Positions 16,514-23,222 of a stretch of DNA of 24,867 nt are shown here, piece by piece. The notes beneath the pieces were generated by a model that was not told the DNA's origin, did not search any database, and was given only the letters and a program-made list of their open reading frames with translations. Every line of letters starts with the position of its first letter. Position 1 is the first letter of the stretch. The position numbers and the translations under genes were made by a program. The stretch lies in contig JAEWAX010000085.1 of the NCBI GenBank assembly GCA_023391425.1, positions 1 to 24,867 of the forward strand, written 5' to 3'. Origin of the DNA: Bacillota bacterium. GTDB lineage: Bacteria > Bacillota > Clostridia > Acetivibrionales > DSM-1351.

Positions 16514-17248
16514 ATGAGTAAAACGGTTTTGGTTACTGGGGCTTCAAGGGGAATAGGATATGAAATTGCAAAGTTGTTTGCAATGAAGGGGTACAATGTT
16601 GCCATAAACTATAACCAAAATAGGGAACCTGCACTCGTTCTATTGAATCAATTACTGGAGGCTCAATATAGTGCAATGTTGGTTCAGGCTGATGTAAGCA
16701 ACAAAGAACAAGTTGATAGTATGATTAGCTCTATCTATAAACAGTTTGGTGAAATTGATGTTTTAGTAAATAATGCTGGTATTGCGAGGCAGCAGCTTTT
16801 TACAGATATATCAATACAAGAATGGGATAAGATGTTTGATGTAAATGTAAAAGGAATGTTTTTGTGCTGTCAGGGAGTATTACCAGCCATGATAAGAAAT
16901 AAATCTGGAAAAATAATAAATATATCCTCTATATGGGGGATAACAGGGGCATCATGTGAAGTATTATATTCAACTACAAAAGCTGCAGTTATTGGCTTAA
17001 CTAAAGCATTAGCCAAGGAGCTTGGACCTTCAAACATACAGGTAAATTGTGTTGCTCCAGGTGTAATAGATACAGATATGAATGCAGATTTGGACCAAGC
17101 TACATTTGAAGATTTGAAAGAGCAAACCCCTCTTGGAACAATAGGAAGATGCATAGATGTGGCAGAAACAGTCGCTTTCTTGGCTTCTGGAAAGTCTGAT
17201 TTTATTACTGGACAGGTTATAAGTCCTAATGGTGGTTTTTTGATATAG
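16514..17248 (+). CDS. Short-chain dehydrogenase/reductase (FabG-like, possibly EF-P 5-aminopentanone reductase)
   Basis: NAD(P)H-dependent SDR of 244 aa. The cofactor motif is TGASRGIG (8-15), followed by NNAG (86-89), catalytic Ser (138/139 in NISSIWG) and Tyr-x3-Lys at Y152/K156 (YSTTK). The C-terminal GQVISPNGGFLI matches the FabG group. The stretch SSIWGITGASCEVLYS resembles the YmfI subgroup, which in Bacillus reduces 5-aminopentanone on elongation factor P; that call is tentative. No fatty-acid genes or EF-P gene lie nearby, so an orphan fabG or another reductase remains possible. GAGGAG lies upstream of the ATG. Confidence 0.85.
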   Translation: MSKTVLVTGASRGIGYEIAKLFAMKGYNVAINYNQNREPALVLLNQLLEAQYSAMLVQADVSNKEQVDSMISSIYKQFGEIDVLVNNAGIARQQLFTDISIQEWDKMFDVNVKGMFLCCQGVLPAMIRNKSGKIINISSIWGITGASCEVLYSTTKAAVIGLTKALAKELGPSNIQVNCVAPGVIDTDMNADLDQATFEDLKEQTPLGTIGRCIDVAETVAFLASGKSDFITGQVISPNGGFLI

Positions 17249-17338
17249 ATTTTTGCACTTCTAAATTATCTTTTAATTTGACATAATTAGTAGTATACTA
17301 AGCAAGTATTTAGTAAATTTTTAAGGTGGTGAATTCAA

Positions 17339-17419
17339 GTGGGCACAGACCCGTATCCTAGTAGAAACTACAATAACAATTACATAATTTCTGGGAGGAT
17401 AGGTGCACCTTGTATTTAA
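17339..17419 (+). CDS. 26-residue leader peptide of corA
   Basis: GTG-started frame of 26 codons ending in TAA. The peptide opens MGTDPYPSRNYNNNY, followed by ISGRIGAPCI after one more Ile. Its ribosome binding site AAGGTGGTG (17323-17331) differs from the ideal AAGGAGGTG by one base and has normal spacing, strong support that it is translated. The Asp-Pro-Tyr-Pro run at residues 4-7 recalls the acidic/proline segment of enterobacterial MgtL, which makes ribosomes fall off when Mg2+ is low. The frame covers both arms of the TATCC/GGATA pairing. Nothing suggests a function as a free protein. Confidence 0.65.
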   Translation: MGTDPYPSRNYNNNYIISGRIGAPCI

Positions 17420-17435
17420 ATTTATGGTAAACAAT

Positions 17436-17464
17436 GTCCTCCCTTAGAGTGGAGGATTTTTTTT
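17436..17464 (+). terminator. Attenuator terminator directly before corA
   Basis: TCCTCC (17437-17442) pairs with GGAGGA (17451-17456) around an 8-nt loop, then eight T (17457-17464) and immediately the corA ATG. The 3' arm doubles as the corA ribosome binding site, so the hairpin can block both transcription and initiation. Confidence 0.88.
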
Positions 17465-18448
17465 ATGCTATCATTATCTTTTTTTCAAGATAAACGACAA
17501 GTTGTTCAAATGAAAGTACCTGTAGCTGAGGTAAGACAAATTGATTTTAATGGACTTACATGGATAGATATTACCAAACCAACTAAAAAAGAGATTGATA
17601 TGTTGGAAGAAAAGTATGATTTTCACGAATTACCACTAGAGGATTGCTTAACAGAGCATCAGCGCTCTAAGGTTGATGAATATGATGATTATTGCTTTAT
17701 TGTAATGCACTTTCCACGCTACCGTAAGGAAAAAATGAGGCTTGATTCTGAAGAAATAGATATTTTCTTGGGTCACAATTATTTAATAACATTGCACGAA
17801 GGGGAATTAAAACCTTTAGTTGCATTTTCTCATATGTGTCAGTCAAAGCCTGAGGCTAGAGAAAATTTCATGTCTGAGGGCTCTGCACTACTACTATATG
17901 AAATAATAAAAAGACTTTTCGACTATTGTTTTCCTATGTTGGACAAGATAGGAACCATGCTTGATGGCCTAAATAAAACCATTTTTAAGAGGCAATCTAG
18001 AGAGATGCTAGAAGAAATATCAAGAGCTAAAATGCAAATTATTAACTATAGAAGAGTAATTAAACCGCTTAGGCCGGTAATATTAACTTTGGAAAAAGCT
18101 ATCAGAAGATATCTGCCAGAGGATATGGAGATGTATTTTGATGATATTACTGATAAAGCTGAAAAAGTCTGGGATATGCTTGAAAACTATAAAGAGGTAG
18201 TGGAAGCTATAGATGGAACATATGAATCCTTGACCTCTCATAGAATGAATAATCTTATGCGTACCTTCACCACTTTGCAGGTTGTGATTTTACCGATGAC
18301 ATTGGTGAGTGGACTGTTTTCGATGAATGTAAAGGGAATACCTATGTCAAATTTCTACAATGCGTTTTGGGTAGTTTTTGGCATGATATTTATACCAATG
18401 TCTATAATTGCGTTTTTAATGGTTTTCAAGCGTAACAAGTGGTTCTAA
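17465..18448 (+). CDS. corA: CorA-family divalent cation transporter
   Basis: Inner-membrane pentameric channel family for Mg2+ and sometimes Co2+/Ni2+. The 327-aa protein has a large cytoplasmic N-terminal domain with long coiled helices (about 130-265), then two C-terminal membrane helices (about 270-285 and 300-321) and a basic tail KRNKWF. The signature loop after TM1 reads SGLFSMNVKGIP. The invariant GMN triad is SMN here (S286-M-N288), an unusual change at the selectivity filter. Start ATG 17465 is supported by GGAGG 9 nt upstream within the attenuator. The next gene begins 22 nt after the stop, so they are likely co-transcribed. Mg2+ is the most probable cargo; the Gly-to-Ser change leaves doubt. 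Confidence 0.88.
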   Translation: MLSLSFFQDKRQVVQMKVPVAEVRQIDFNGLTWIDITKPTKKEIDMLEEKYDFHELPLEDCLTEHQRSKVDEYDDYCFIVMHFPRYRKEKMRLDSEEIDIFLGHNYLITLHEGELKPLVAFSHMCQSKPEARENFMSEGSALLLYEIIKRLFDYCFPMLDKIGTMLDGLNKTIFKRQSREMLEEISRAKMQIINYRRVIKPLRPVILTLEKAIRRYLPEDMEMYFDDITDKAEKVWDMLENYKEVVEAIDGTYESLTSHRMNNLMRTFTTLQVVILPMTLVSGLFSMNVKGIPMSNFYNAFWVVFGMIFIPMSIIAFLMVFKRNKWF

Positions 18449-18469
18449 TTAAGGAGGGGGCATTGTATA

Positions 18470-19246
18470 ATGAATGATACTTCAGGAATTAAAAGTTTTT
18501 TTGAATATCTTCCAGAGAGTATAAAGTTTCATAAATTAAAAAATGAAGGATTAGCAAAATTTATATTCACATTTGTACTTCTATGCCAATTAGCAGGTGA
18601 CTATATTCAGTATAGAGCTTTGAAACTGATTCCTCAGGAGGAAATGGATAAGGTATATTCCACCTTAGCAGGGATGATGCCTGAAACAAAAAATGCATTA
18701 CCTACACAACATACTATATATAGCTTATTAATTATATTGGGTACAGCATTGTTAGTTAAACTGGTCTCAAATTTATTTTTTTCGGTATATATGTATTCAT
18801 ATATTTCTCAACTTAGAGGGAAAGATACTGGGTTTAAGGCAAGCTTTAAAGGCACATTTAAACACATGGGTCGATTAATTTGCTATAATGTAGTTTTTGG
18901 ATTAATGGTATCATTAGGCTTAATGTTCTTCATTGTACCAGCAATTATTGTTTATGTAATTTTCATTTTTGGATATTGTTATATGTTAGATCTTAAATTA
19001 ACTGTACCTGATGCAATGACAGCAAGCAGTGAAATTTCAAAAGGTAAAAAAATGCAAATAGTTAGTGTATTTATTGGTTTCTTTCTTTTATTTAAATTAC
19101 CAATCTTTCTCTTGATATCGGGAAGTTCCTTTGGAACAGCTTGTTTAACTTCATTTTTTAGTACTATCGCAAGTTTGATTCTACAAAGACTGATTGTTCA
19201 AGTGTACATGGATTTAGAGTATAAAAATGGAATTAAAACTAGATGA
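18470..19246 (+). CDS. Multi-spanning membrane protein, YciC/DUF975-like
   Basis: I recognise no certain family. The 258-aa protein has about five hydrophobic segments (about 28-45, 85-112, 136-172, 196-216, 220-240). Between them lies a cytoplasmic DAMTASSEISKGKKMQIV stretch, a pattern seen in YciC, DUF975 and related integral-membrane proteins of Bacillota. The C terminus is basic and cytoplasmic. GGAGGGGG lies about 10 nt before the ATG. It follows corA by 22 nt and is probably in its operon, so it would share the corA attenuator. Its stop codon overlaps the first bases of a tRNA-like fragment. Function unknown. Confidence 0.75.
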   Translation: MNDTSGIKSFFEYLPESIKFHKLKNEGLAKFIFTFVLLCQLAGDYIQYRALKLIPQEEMDKVYSTLAGMMPETKNALPTQHTIYSLLIILGTALLVKLVSNLFFSVYMYSYISQLRGKDTGFKASFKGTFKHMGRLICYNVVFGLMVSLGLMFFIVPAIIVYVIFIFGYCYMLDLKLTVPDAMTASSEISKGKKMQIVSVFIGFFLLFKLPIFLLISGSSFGTACLTSFFSTIASLILQRLIVQVYMDLEYKNGIKTR

Positions 19247-19298
19247 CGGATTAGCTCAGTTGGCTAGAACCAAATGGTCATGTTTGCAACATGTAATT
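19245..19298 (+). pseudogene. Truncated tRNA-like fragment
   Basis: GACGGATTAGCTCAGTTGG and the following CTAGA match a tRNA 5' half: acceptor strand, TA, then the D arm. A CATG/CATG stem with the 7-nt loop TTTGCAA then resembles an anticodon arm with anticodon TGC. There is no T arm with GGTTCGA and no ATCCGTC to close the acceptor, so it cannot be a working tRNA. It starts within the stop codon of the preceding gene and lies about 70 nt before an intact tRNA-Val. Confidence 0.6.
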
Positions 19299-19368
19299 TA
19301 TACGAAACACTATAAAATTTTTCTTGATAAAAATTATACTTCTTTGTATAATTTAAAAGGAAGTACAT

Positions 19369-19444
19369 GGGCGATTAACTCAGCTGATAGAGTGTCACCT
19401 TGACGTGGTGAAAGTCACAGGTTTGAGTCCTGTATCGCCCACCA
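19369..19444 (+). tRNA. tRNA-Val (anticodon GAC)
   Basis: Complete cloverleaf with encoded CCA. Acceptor GGGCGAT pairs with ATCGCCC, D stem ACTC with GAGT, anticodon stem TCACC with GGTGA around loop TTGACGT (anticodon GAC), and T stem ACAGG with CCTGT around TTTGAGT. The length is 76 nt. It reads valine codons GUC and GUU. Confidence 0.97.
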
Positions 19445-19457
19445 GATAGAACCAAGG

Positions 19458-19501
19458 AATAGGGAGTAGATTTGTGAAAACGGTCTGTTCCCTATTTTTT
19501 T
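19458..19501 (+). terminator. Terminator of tRNA-Val
   Basis: AATAGGGA (19458-19465) pairs with TCCCTATT (19489-19496), with an inner AGA/TCT pairing beyond a GT/GT internal loop, then a run of T to 19501. Confidence 0.85.
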
Positions 19502-19714
19502 GTCTCACTATGAAAATATTGTTTCTTAAATTATCTACGTCATTGCATTTAAACAATATGAATGTTGAAATGTATGATACATTTGCTCATACTGAATCGT
19601 GAGAAGAGACAGCAAGAGGGAATTCAAAAAAGACCGTAGCAATGAATAATTATTTTAATACATACAGGAATGCGATATAATAAATACAGGTAAAACAAAG
19701 GAATGTGAATAAAA
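19502..19714. other. Non-coding gap before the DUF4160 remnant
   Basis: No gene is visible. TATAAT at 19676-19681, with a weak T-rich -35 about 17 bp upstream, may be the promoter of the DUF4160/DUF2442 pair. Confidence 0.4.
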
Positions 19715-19974
19715 GTGCCAACAATTTCAATGTTTTATGGAATATTAATTCAAATGTATAACAATAATGAACATAATCCTCCTCACTTTCATGCAATATA
19801 TGGAGAATACAGGCAATATTTGATTTAGATGGAGAATTACTGGAAGGCTCATTCCCTAAAAATTAACAGAAGTTAATTGCGGATTGGACAGTACTACATA
19901 GGGATGAAATAGATGCAAACTGGAAACTTGCAATTAATAGAGAATCACTTTATAAAATTGAACCTTTAAAATAA
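19715..19974 (+). pseudogene. DUF4160 protein gene, frameshifted and interrupted
   Basis: GTG-started frame beginning MPTISMFYGILIQMYNNNEH and continuing NPPHFHAIYGEY, the DUF4160 signature. Near 19810 the frame shifts by one missing base. The other frame then continues the same family sequence (IFDLDGELLEGSFPK, then LIADWTVLHRDEIDANWKL, ending KIEPLK). A TAA at 19864-19866 also interrupts the second part; a single C-to-T change from CAA would explain it. The full length would be about 86 residues, normal for the family. DUF4160 genes commonly sit beside DUF2442 genes, as here, and the pair has been proposed as toxin-antitoxin-like. This copy should be inactive unless one of the lesions is a sequencing error. 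Confidence 0.82.
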
Positions 19975-19998
19975 TTTTAGATGGGAAGGTGTGCTGAA

Positions 19999-20268
19999 AT
20001 GAAAGAGATTATAACAAAAGGTGAAGTAAAATCCATAAAATCAGTAATACCATTAGATAATTTTATTTTATTACTAGAATTTAACAATGAAGAAAAGAGA
20101 ATTTTTGACGTTAAACCGCTATTTGATAAGCCAGTGTTCCAGCCATTAAAAGATTTGGAGCTGTTTAGAAAAGTGCATATCATTTATGATTATACTATTG
20201 CTTGGAACGATGAAATAGATATGTGCCCAGCTAGTCTTTATTTAGATAGTATTCCCTTAGAGAATTAG
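19999..20268 (+). CDS. DUF2442 domain protein
   Basis: Small cytoplasmic protein of 89 aa with the DUF2442 pattern: a core reading LLLEFNNEEKRIFDVKPLFD, then FRKVHIIYDYTIAWNDEIDMCPASLY near the end. ATG 19999 is favoured over 19981 because GGAAGGTG lies 7 nt upstream of it. It follows the broken DUF4160 gene by 24 nt and would share its transcript. DUF2442 proteins lack a proven activity; the usual pairing suggests a partner function lost here. The gene itself looks intact. A terminator follows. Confidence 0.85.
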   Translation: MKEIITKGEVKSIKSVIPLDNFILLLEFNNEEKRIFDVKPLFDKPVFQPLKDLELFRKVHIIYDYTIAWNDEIDMCPASLYLDSIPLEN

Positions 20269-20315
20269 GATTATGAGTTCTGTTGAGTTAAATATCCGTA
20301 ATATGTGTGAGTGAT

Positions 20316-20343
20316 AGCAGGGTGAAGGTGCCTTGCTTTTTTT
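20316..20343 (+). terminator. Terminator after the DUF2442 gene
   Basis: AGCAGGG (20316-20322) pairs with CCTTGCT (20331-20337), with one G-T pair, followed by a T tract to 20343. Confidence 0.85.
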
Positions 20344-20621
20344 ACACTGATAATACTTTAATAGAATATATAGATAGAACTATGAATACAACTATAGCCT
20401 CTAATGGTTTCAATGTATTACAACAGCACAGGGTAGAATTTAGCCGCATAACAGATTGATTTTAATATGACAAATACCAATAATTAAACATAGGTGTTTC
20501 ATCAAAACATAATTAGATAAATTAAAAACTGTAATTAAACCTCATGTTTCAATCATATTAATATATGTGAAAGTTCGTAGTTATCTTTTACAAATTAATT
20601 TGAAAGAAAAGAGATTAAAAA
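20344..20621. other. AT-rich gap upstream of the CaCA exchanger
   Basis: I see no gene, RNA or clear promoter here. It should hold the exchanger promoter, and the ribosome binding site at its end (AAAGAGA) is weak. Confidence 0.4.
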
Positions 20622-21629
20622 ATGCTCCAAAACGTTATTTTACTGTTGCTGAGCTTGGGAATTATCCTTCTTGGCTGTGAACTATTTACAAATGGAATCG
20701 AGTGGCTTGGAAAAAGAATGAATCTGGGAGATGGTGTTGTAGGAAGCATTTTTTCAGCAGTAGGTACCTGTTTGCCAGAAACTTTAATACCTATTATTGC
20801 GCTACTTTTTTCAACAAATCAGATAAATTCAAAAGATATTGGTATAGGTGCAATTGTAGGTGCACCATTTATGTTAGCTACATTGGCATTTTTTATAACA
20901 GGCTTTAGTGTAATAATTTTCTCGAATAAGCGTAAAACAAAGTTTCAAATAAATGTCAATTTAGATGTATTAAGCAGGGATATTTCTTTTTTTGTGATAG
21001 TGTACATTAGTGCAATTTTAGCTTCAGTTTTGACTTTCGGTATAGTAAAGAATGTTGTTGCAATTTCACTTATAGCCTGTTATATATATTACGTTGTAAA
21101 AACAGTTAATAATGATCAAGCCAGTAATGAAGAAATTGATGAATTAATATTTGCAAAAGTATTAAATTCTAAAACAAGTACTTTAATTATTGTGTTACAG
21201 ATTGTCTTTGCACTCGTTAGCATAATAATAGGGGCAGAATTGTTTGTAAGTAGTATAGAGGTAGTAGCAAAAGCATTGAAGGTTTCTACACTAGTCTTAT
21301 CAATAATAATTACACCAATAGCTACAGAACTCCCTGAAAAATTTAATAGCATTATCTGGATAAGCAAAAGTAAAGACACTTTAGCTCTAGGAAATATAAC
21401 TGGTGCTATGGTTTTTCAAAGCTGTGTTCCCGTTTCTATAGGAATACTTGCTACAGATTGGAATTTGGATACAGTTACATTAGTTAGTGCTTTCCTAGCA
21501 TTAGCATCATCACTTGTAAACTTTATTTGGATAAAAAAACGCAAATATTTAAATCCGGTACCACTACTATCAGGCGGCTTATTTTATGCTTTTTTTATCT
21601 CCTTTTTGATATTACGAGGATTTAATTAA
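20622..21629 (+). CDS. CaCA-family cation/H+ or Na+/Ca2+ exchanger-like protein
   Basis: Membrane antiporter of the calcium/cation exchanger superfamily, 335 aa, about ten membrane helices in two inverted halves. The two alpha-repeats are visible: GTCLPETLIPIIALL with GIGAIVGAPFMLATLA in the first half, and PIATELPEKFNSIIW with ALGNITGAMVFQSCVPVSIG in the second. Each carries the ion-binding Pro-Glu (P52-E53 and P238-E239). A cytoplasmic loop of about 20 polar residues (162-182) separates the halves. The GTCLPE motif departs from the common GTSLPE. Substrate (Ca2+, Na+ or another cation) cannot be fixed by sequence. It is monocistronic and convergent with the next gene, with only 22 bp between stops and no terminator visible. 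Confidence 0.88.
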   Translation: MLQNVILLLLSLGIILLGCELFTNGIEWLGKRMNLGDGVVGSIFSAVGTCLPETLIPIIALLFSTNQINSKDIGIGAIVGAPFMLATLAFFITGFSVIIFSNKRKTKFQINVNLDVLSRDISFFVIVYISAILASVLTFGIVKNVVAISLIACYIYYVVKTVNNDQASNEEIDELIFAKVLNSKTSTLIIVLQIVFALVSIIIGAELFVSSIEVVAKALKVSTLVLSIIITPIATELPEKFNSIIWISKSKDTLALGNITGAMVFQSCVPVSIGILATDWNLDTVTLVSAFLALASSLVNFIWIKKRKYLNPVPLLSGGLFYAFFISFLILRGFN

Positions 21630-21651
21630 GTATATCAACTATATGCATTTG

Positions 21652-22065
21652 CTATAATATATTCTTTAGAGAAAAGCTCTCTTTTTGAGGTATATGCAGG
21701 ATATACTGTCTTAAAGCTTCCAACTCAGCTAGCGCTGATGAAAAGTCTTGGCTTTCAACATACTTTTTTGATTTTGTGAATGAATTGTCTATATTGTCTA
21801 TTTCAAAGTGGTCTATTAAGATAGACCAGCTGAATTTTGTTTTTTCCCAAGAGTATTCAAATTCATCCAGCTGTTTTTTCGCTAAATCCCATTGATTATC
21901 ACCTACAGATATGCAAGCGGTGTTTACACTGTGTTCTAATTTATTAGCAGATGAATTTAAATAATATAGTGTTAATGACCCGGAAATAATTATTACTAAA
22001 AATAAGCAGGCCACGAGTATTATTACTTTTGTATTAGTACTCATTTTTTTCATATTAAGTACCAT
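21652..22065 (-). CDS. DUF4363 family membrane-anchored protein
   Basis: Short protein (up to 137 aa) with one N-terminal membrane helix (about residues 13-35) and a helical domain outside the membrane (about 40-130). It contains WDLAKKQLDEFEYSWEKTK and FSSALAELEALRQYILHIPQ, resembling DUF4363. That family often lies beside DUF421 genes in Clostridia, as it does here. The start is uncertain: the ATG at 22065 has AAAGG only 2 nt upstream; ATGs at 22053 and 22044 are in frame but poorly spaced. The leader carries a perfect inverted repeat. Function unknown; a link with spore or envelope processes is guilt by association only. Confidence 0.8.
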   Translation of the reverse strand: MVLNMKKMSTNTKVIILVACLFLVIIISGSLTLYYLNSSANKLEHSVNTACISVGDNQWDLAKKQLDEFEYSWEKTKFSWSILIDHFEIDNIDNSFTKSKKYVESQDFSSALAELEALRQYILHIPQKESFSLKNIL

Positions 22066-22071
22066 AGCCTT

Positions 22072-22125
22072 TCTGGCTCACAAAAATTTAATGGATTAAT
22101 ACGCACGCACATACCGTGAGCCAGA
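22072..22125 (-). repeat. Perfect inverted repeat in the DUF4363 leader
   Basis: TCTGGCTCAC (22072-22081) and GTGAGCCAGA (22116-22125) are exact complements, with 34 nt between. On the minus-strand mRNA the second arm ends 6 nt before the first ATG and contains part of its only ribosome-binding-like sequence, so the hairpin could limit translation. Confidence 0.6.
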
Positions 22126-22209
22126 TATGGCGTAAATGGTTTTGCACATCGCAATTTCGAATATTTTTGTGAAAAAATTGGCGGTGCATAAATTCAGCCG
22201 GGGGTAAAT

Positions 22210-22239
22210 TAGTTTGAAAGTGTTTTTCTTTTCAAACTA
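22210..22239 (-). terminator. Hairpin after the DUF421 gene
   Basis: Perfect 10-bp inverted repeat TAGTTTGAAA (22210-22219) with TTTCAAACTA (22230-22239), loop 10 nt, right after the minus-strand stop. No strong U tract follows, so termination may be partial. Confidence 0.5.
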
Positions 22240-22241
22240 TA

Positions 22242-22922
22242 CTACTCTTTATCTTCTTTTGCTTGACAAAATAGCTTGTGGTCACAATCCATACTTGCAA
22301 AAAAAACATCTTCGATTCTTTTTATTCCTATTTTATTTAACTCTATTTCTAGCATTGGTTTATCTAAGTTTACTTGATTTAAGTTATTCTGAAGTAAGAC
22401 TCCATCAATTATCAAATCAACTGCAGGGGCTTCATATTTAGCAGCAATATTTAGGTCTTCAGTTGTAACCCCCCTTTTTGAGGCTTTAGGAACTACACTA
22501 AGCTGGCCATTAGTTTCTAGTATTGCATACTCGACATCCGCAATATTGTATATGTCTTTACTTCTCAGTTGCTCCAATAAATCATTTAGAGTATACAATT
22601 CATTTCTAAACACTTTTTCATTTATTTTTCCCGCTGAAATTAGTAGGCTAGCTTTACCACAAATCACATTTCTCGCTTTTACGCTTTTTAATGATATAAA
22701 TGATATTACAATTTGGGCTGCTAGCATTGTAAGTATAGGTATGATGCCATTAACTAATGGAATACCAGTATTTTGCATCGGCACAGATGCCAATTCAGAA
22801 ATCATAATTGCTACAGCTAGCTCAAACGGCTGTAATTGACCGATTTGCCTCTTGCCCATTATTCTCATTGCAATTATTACTACAATATAAAGTATTAATG
22901 TCCTAATAAATACGACAAGCAA
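22242..22922 (-). CDS. DUF421 (YetF-like) membrane protein
   Basis: Integral-membrane protein of 226 aa with three N-terminal helices (about 2-20, 35-50, 58-80) and two small alpha/beta cytoplasmic domains. The family signature RIMGKRQIGQLQPFELAVAI lies at about residues 20-39, followed by MISELASVPM. The start is TTG at 22922, supported by AGAGGT 7 nt upstream; the first internal Met lies past the first helix. YetF-type proteins in Bacillus have roles in sporulation or stress but no agreed activity. It precedes the DUF4363 gene in the same direction with a 176-bp gap, a common pairing in Clostridia. Confidence 0.88.
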   Translation of the reverse strand: MLVVFIRTLILYIVVIIAMRIMGKRQIGQLQPFELAVAIMISELASVPMQNTGIPLVNGIIPILTMLAAQIVISFISLKSVKARNVICGKASLLISAGKINEKVFRNELYTLNDLLEQLRSKDIYNIADVEYAILETNGQLSVVPKASKRGVTTEDLNIAAKYEAPAVDLIIDGVLLQNNLNQVNLDKPMLEIELNKIGIKRIEDVFFASMDCDHKLFCQAKEDKE

Positions 22923-23222
22923 TATAGCTACCTCTTTTCTTAGAAAAAATATTTGTATATTCTTTAGTATTTTATATTACTTAAAAAAAATACTTGTAAA
23001 AAAGAAACATACACATCCTATAAAAAACTTGAATAATTGAATTGATATAAAGTGTATAATAAAAGCCAAGAACTCGGTTTATTACTTTCATTTCTGGATT
23101 TTAAAAATACAAAAGTGATGGTATAATTAACTAGTACTCTTTACTATAGAGCATTATAATGTACATTGACTGCTATAGATACAATGCTCATTATTTTGAT
23201 AGTTGATATTTGGAGGAATTTT
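22923..23222. other. Divergent promoter region between DUF421 and the RCK genes
   Basis: No gene here. On the plus strand, TGGTATAAT (extended -10, 23119-23127) is a good promoter candidate for the RCK pair, and a second TATAAT lies at 23055-23060. The DUF421 promoter should lie on the other strand but is not clear. Confidence 0.45.

Larger units (their letters stand above)
17323..17464 (+). promoter_or_regulatory. corA leader: translated attenuator with alternative pairings
   Basis: Alternative RNA pairings can be read. AAGGTG (17323-17328, the leader Shine-Dalgarno) pairs with CACCTT (17406-17411). TATCC (17354-17358) pairs with GGATA (17397-17401). GGGAGGA (17393-17399) is an exact complement of TCCTCCC (17437-17443), the 5' arm of the terminator. 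Thus TATCC/GGATA permits the terminator, while GGGAGGA/TCCTCCC would disrupt it and expose GGAGG for corA translation. TATCC lies inside codons 6-7 of the leader peptide, so ribosome position can choose the fold. TATACT at 17294-17299 may be the promoter -10. The pairings are seen; the switching and the Mg2+ link are inferred. Confidence 0.7.

Noticed and set aside
17278..17299. TTGACA (17278-17283) with TATACT (17294-17299) as the corA promoter
   Set aside because: The spacer is only 10 bp, too short for a sigma-A promoter; only the -10 is kept as a possibility.
17323..17464. M-box (ykoK) Mg2+ riboswitch before corA
   Set aside because: The conserved M-box sequence elements and its length are absent; the translated short frame explains the element better.
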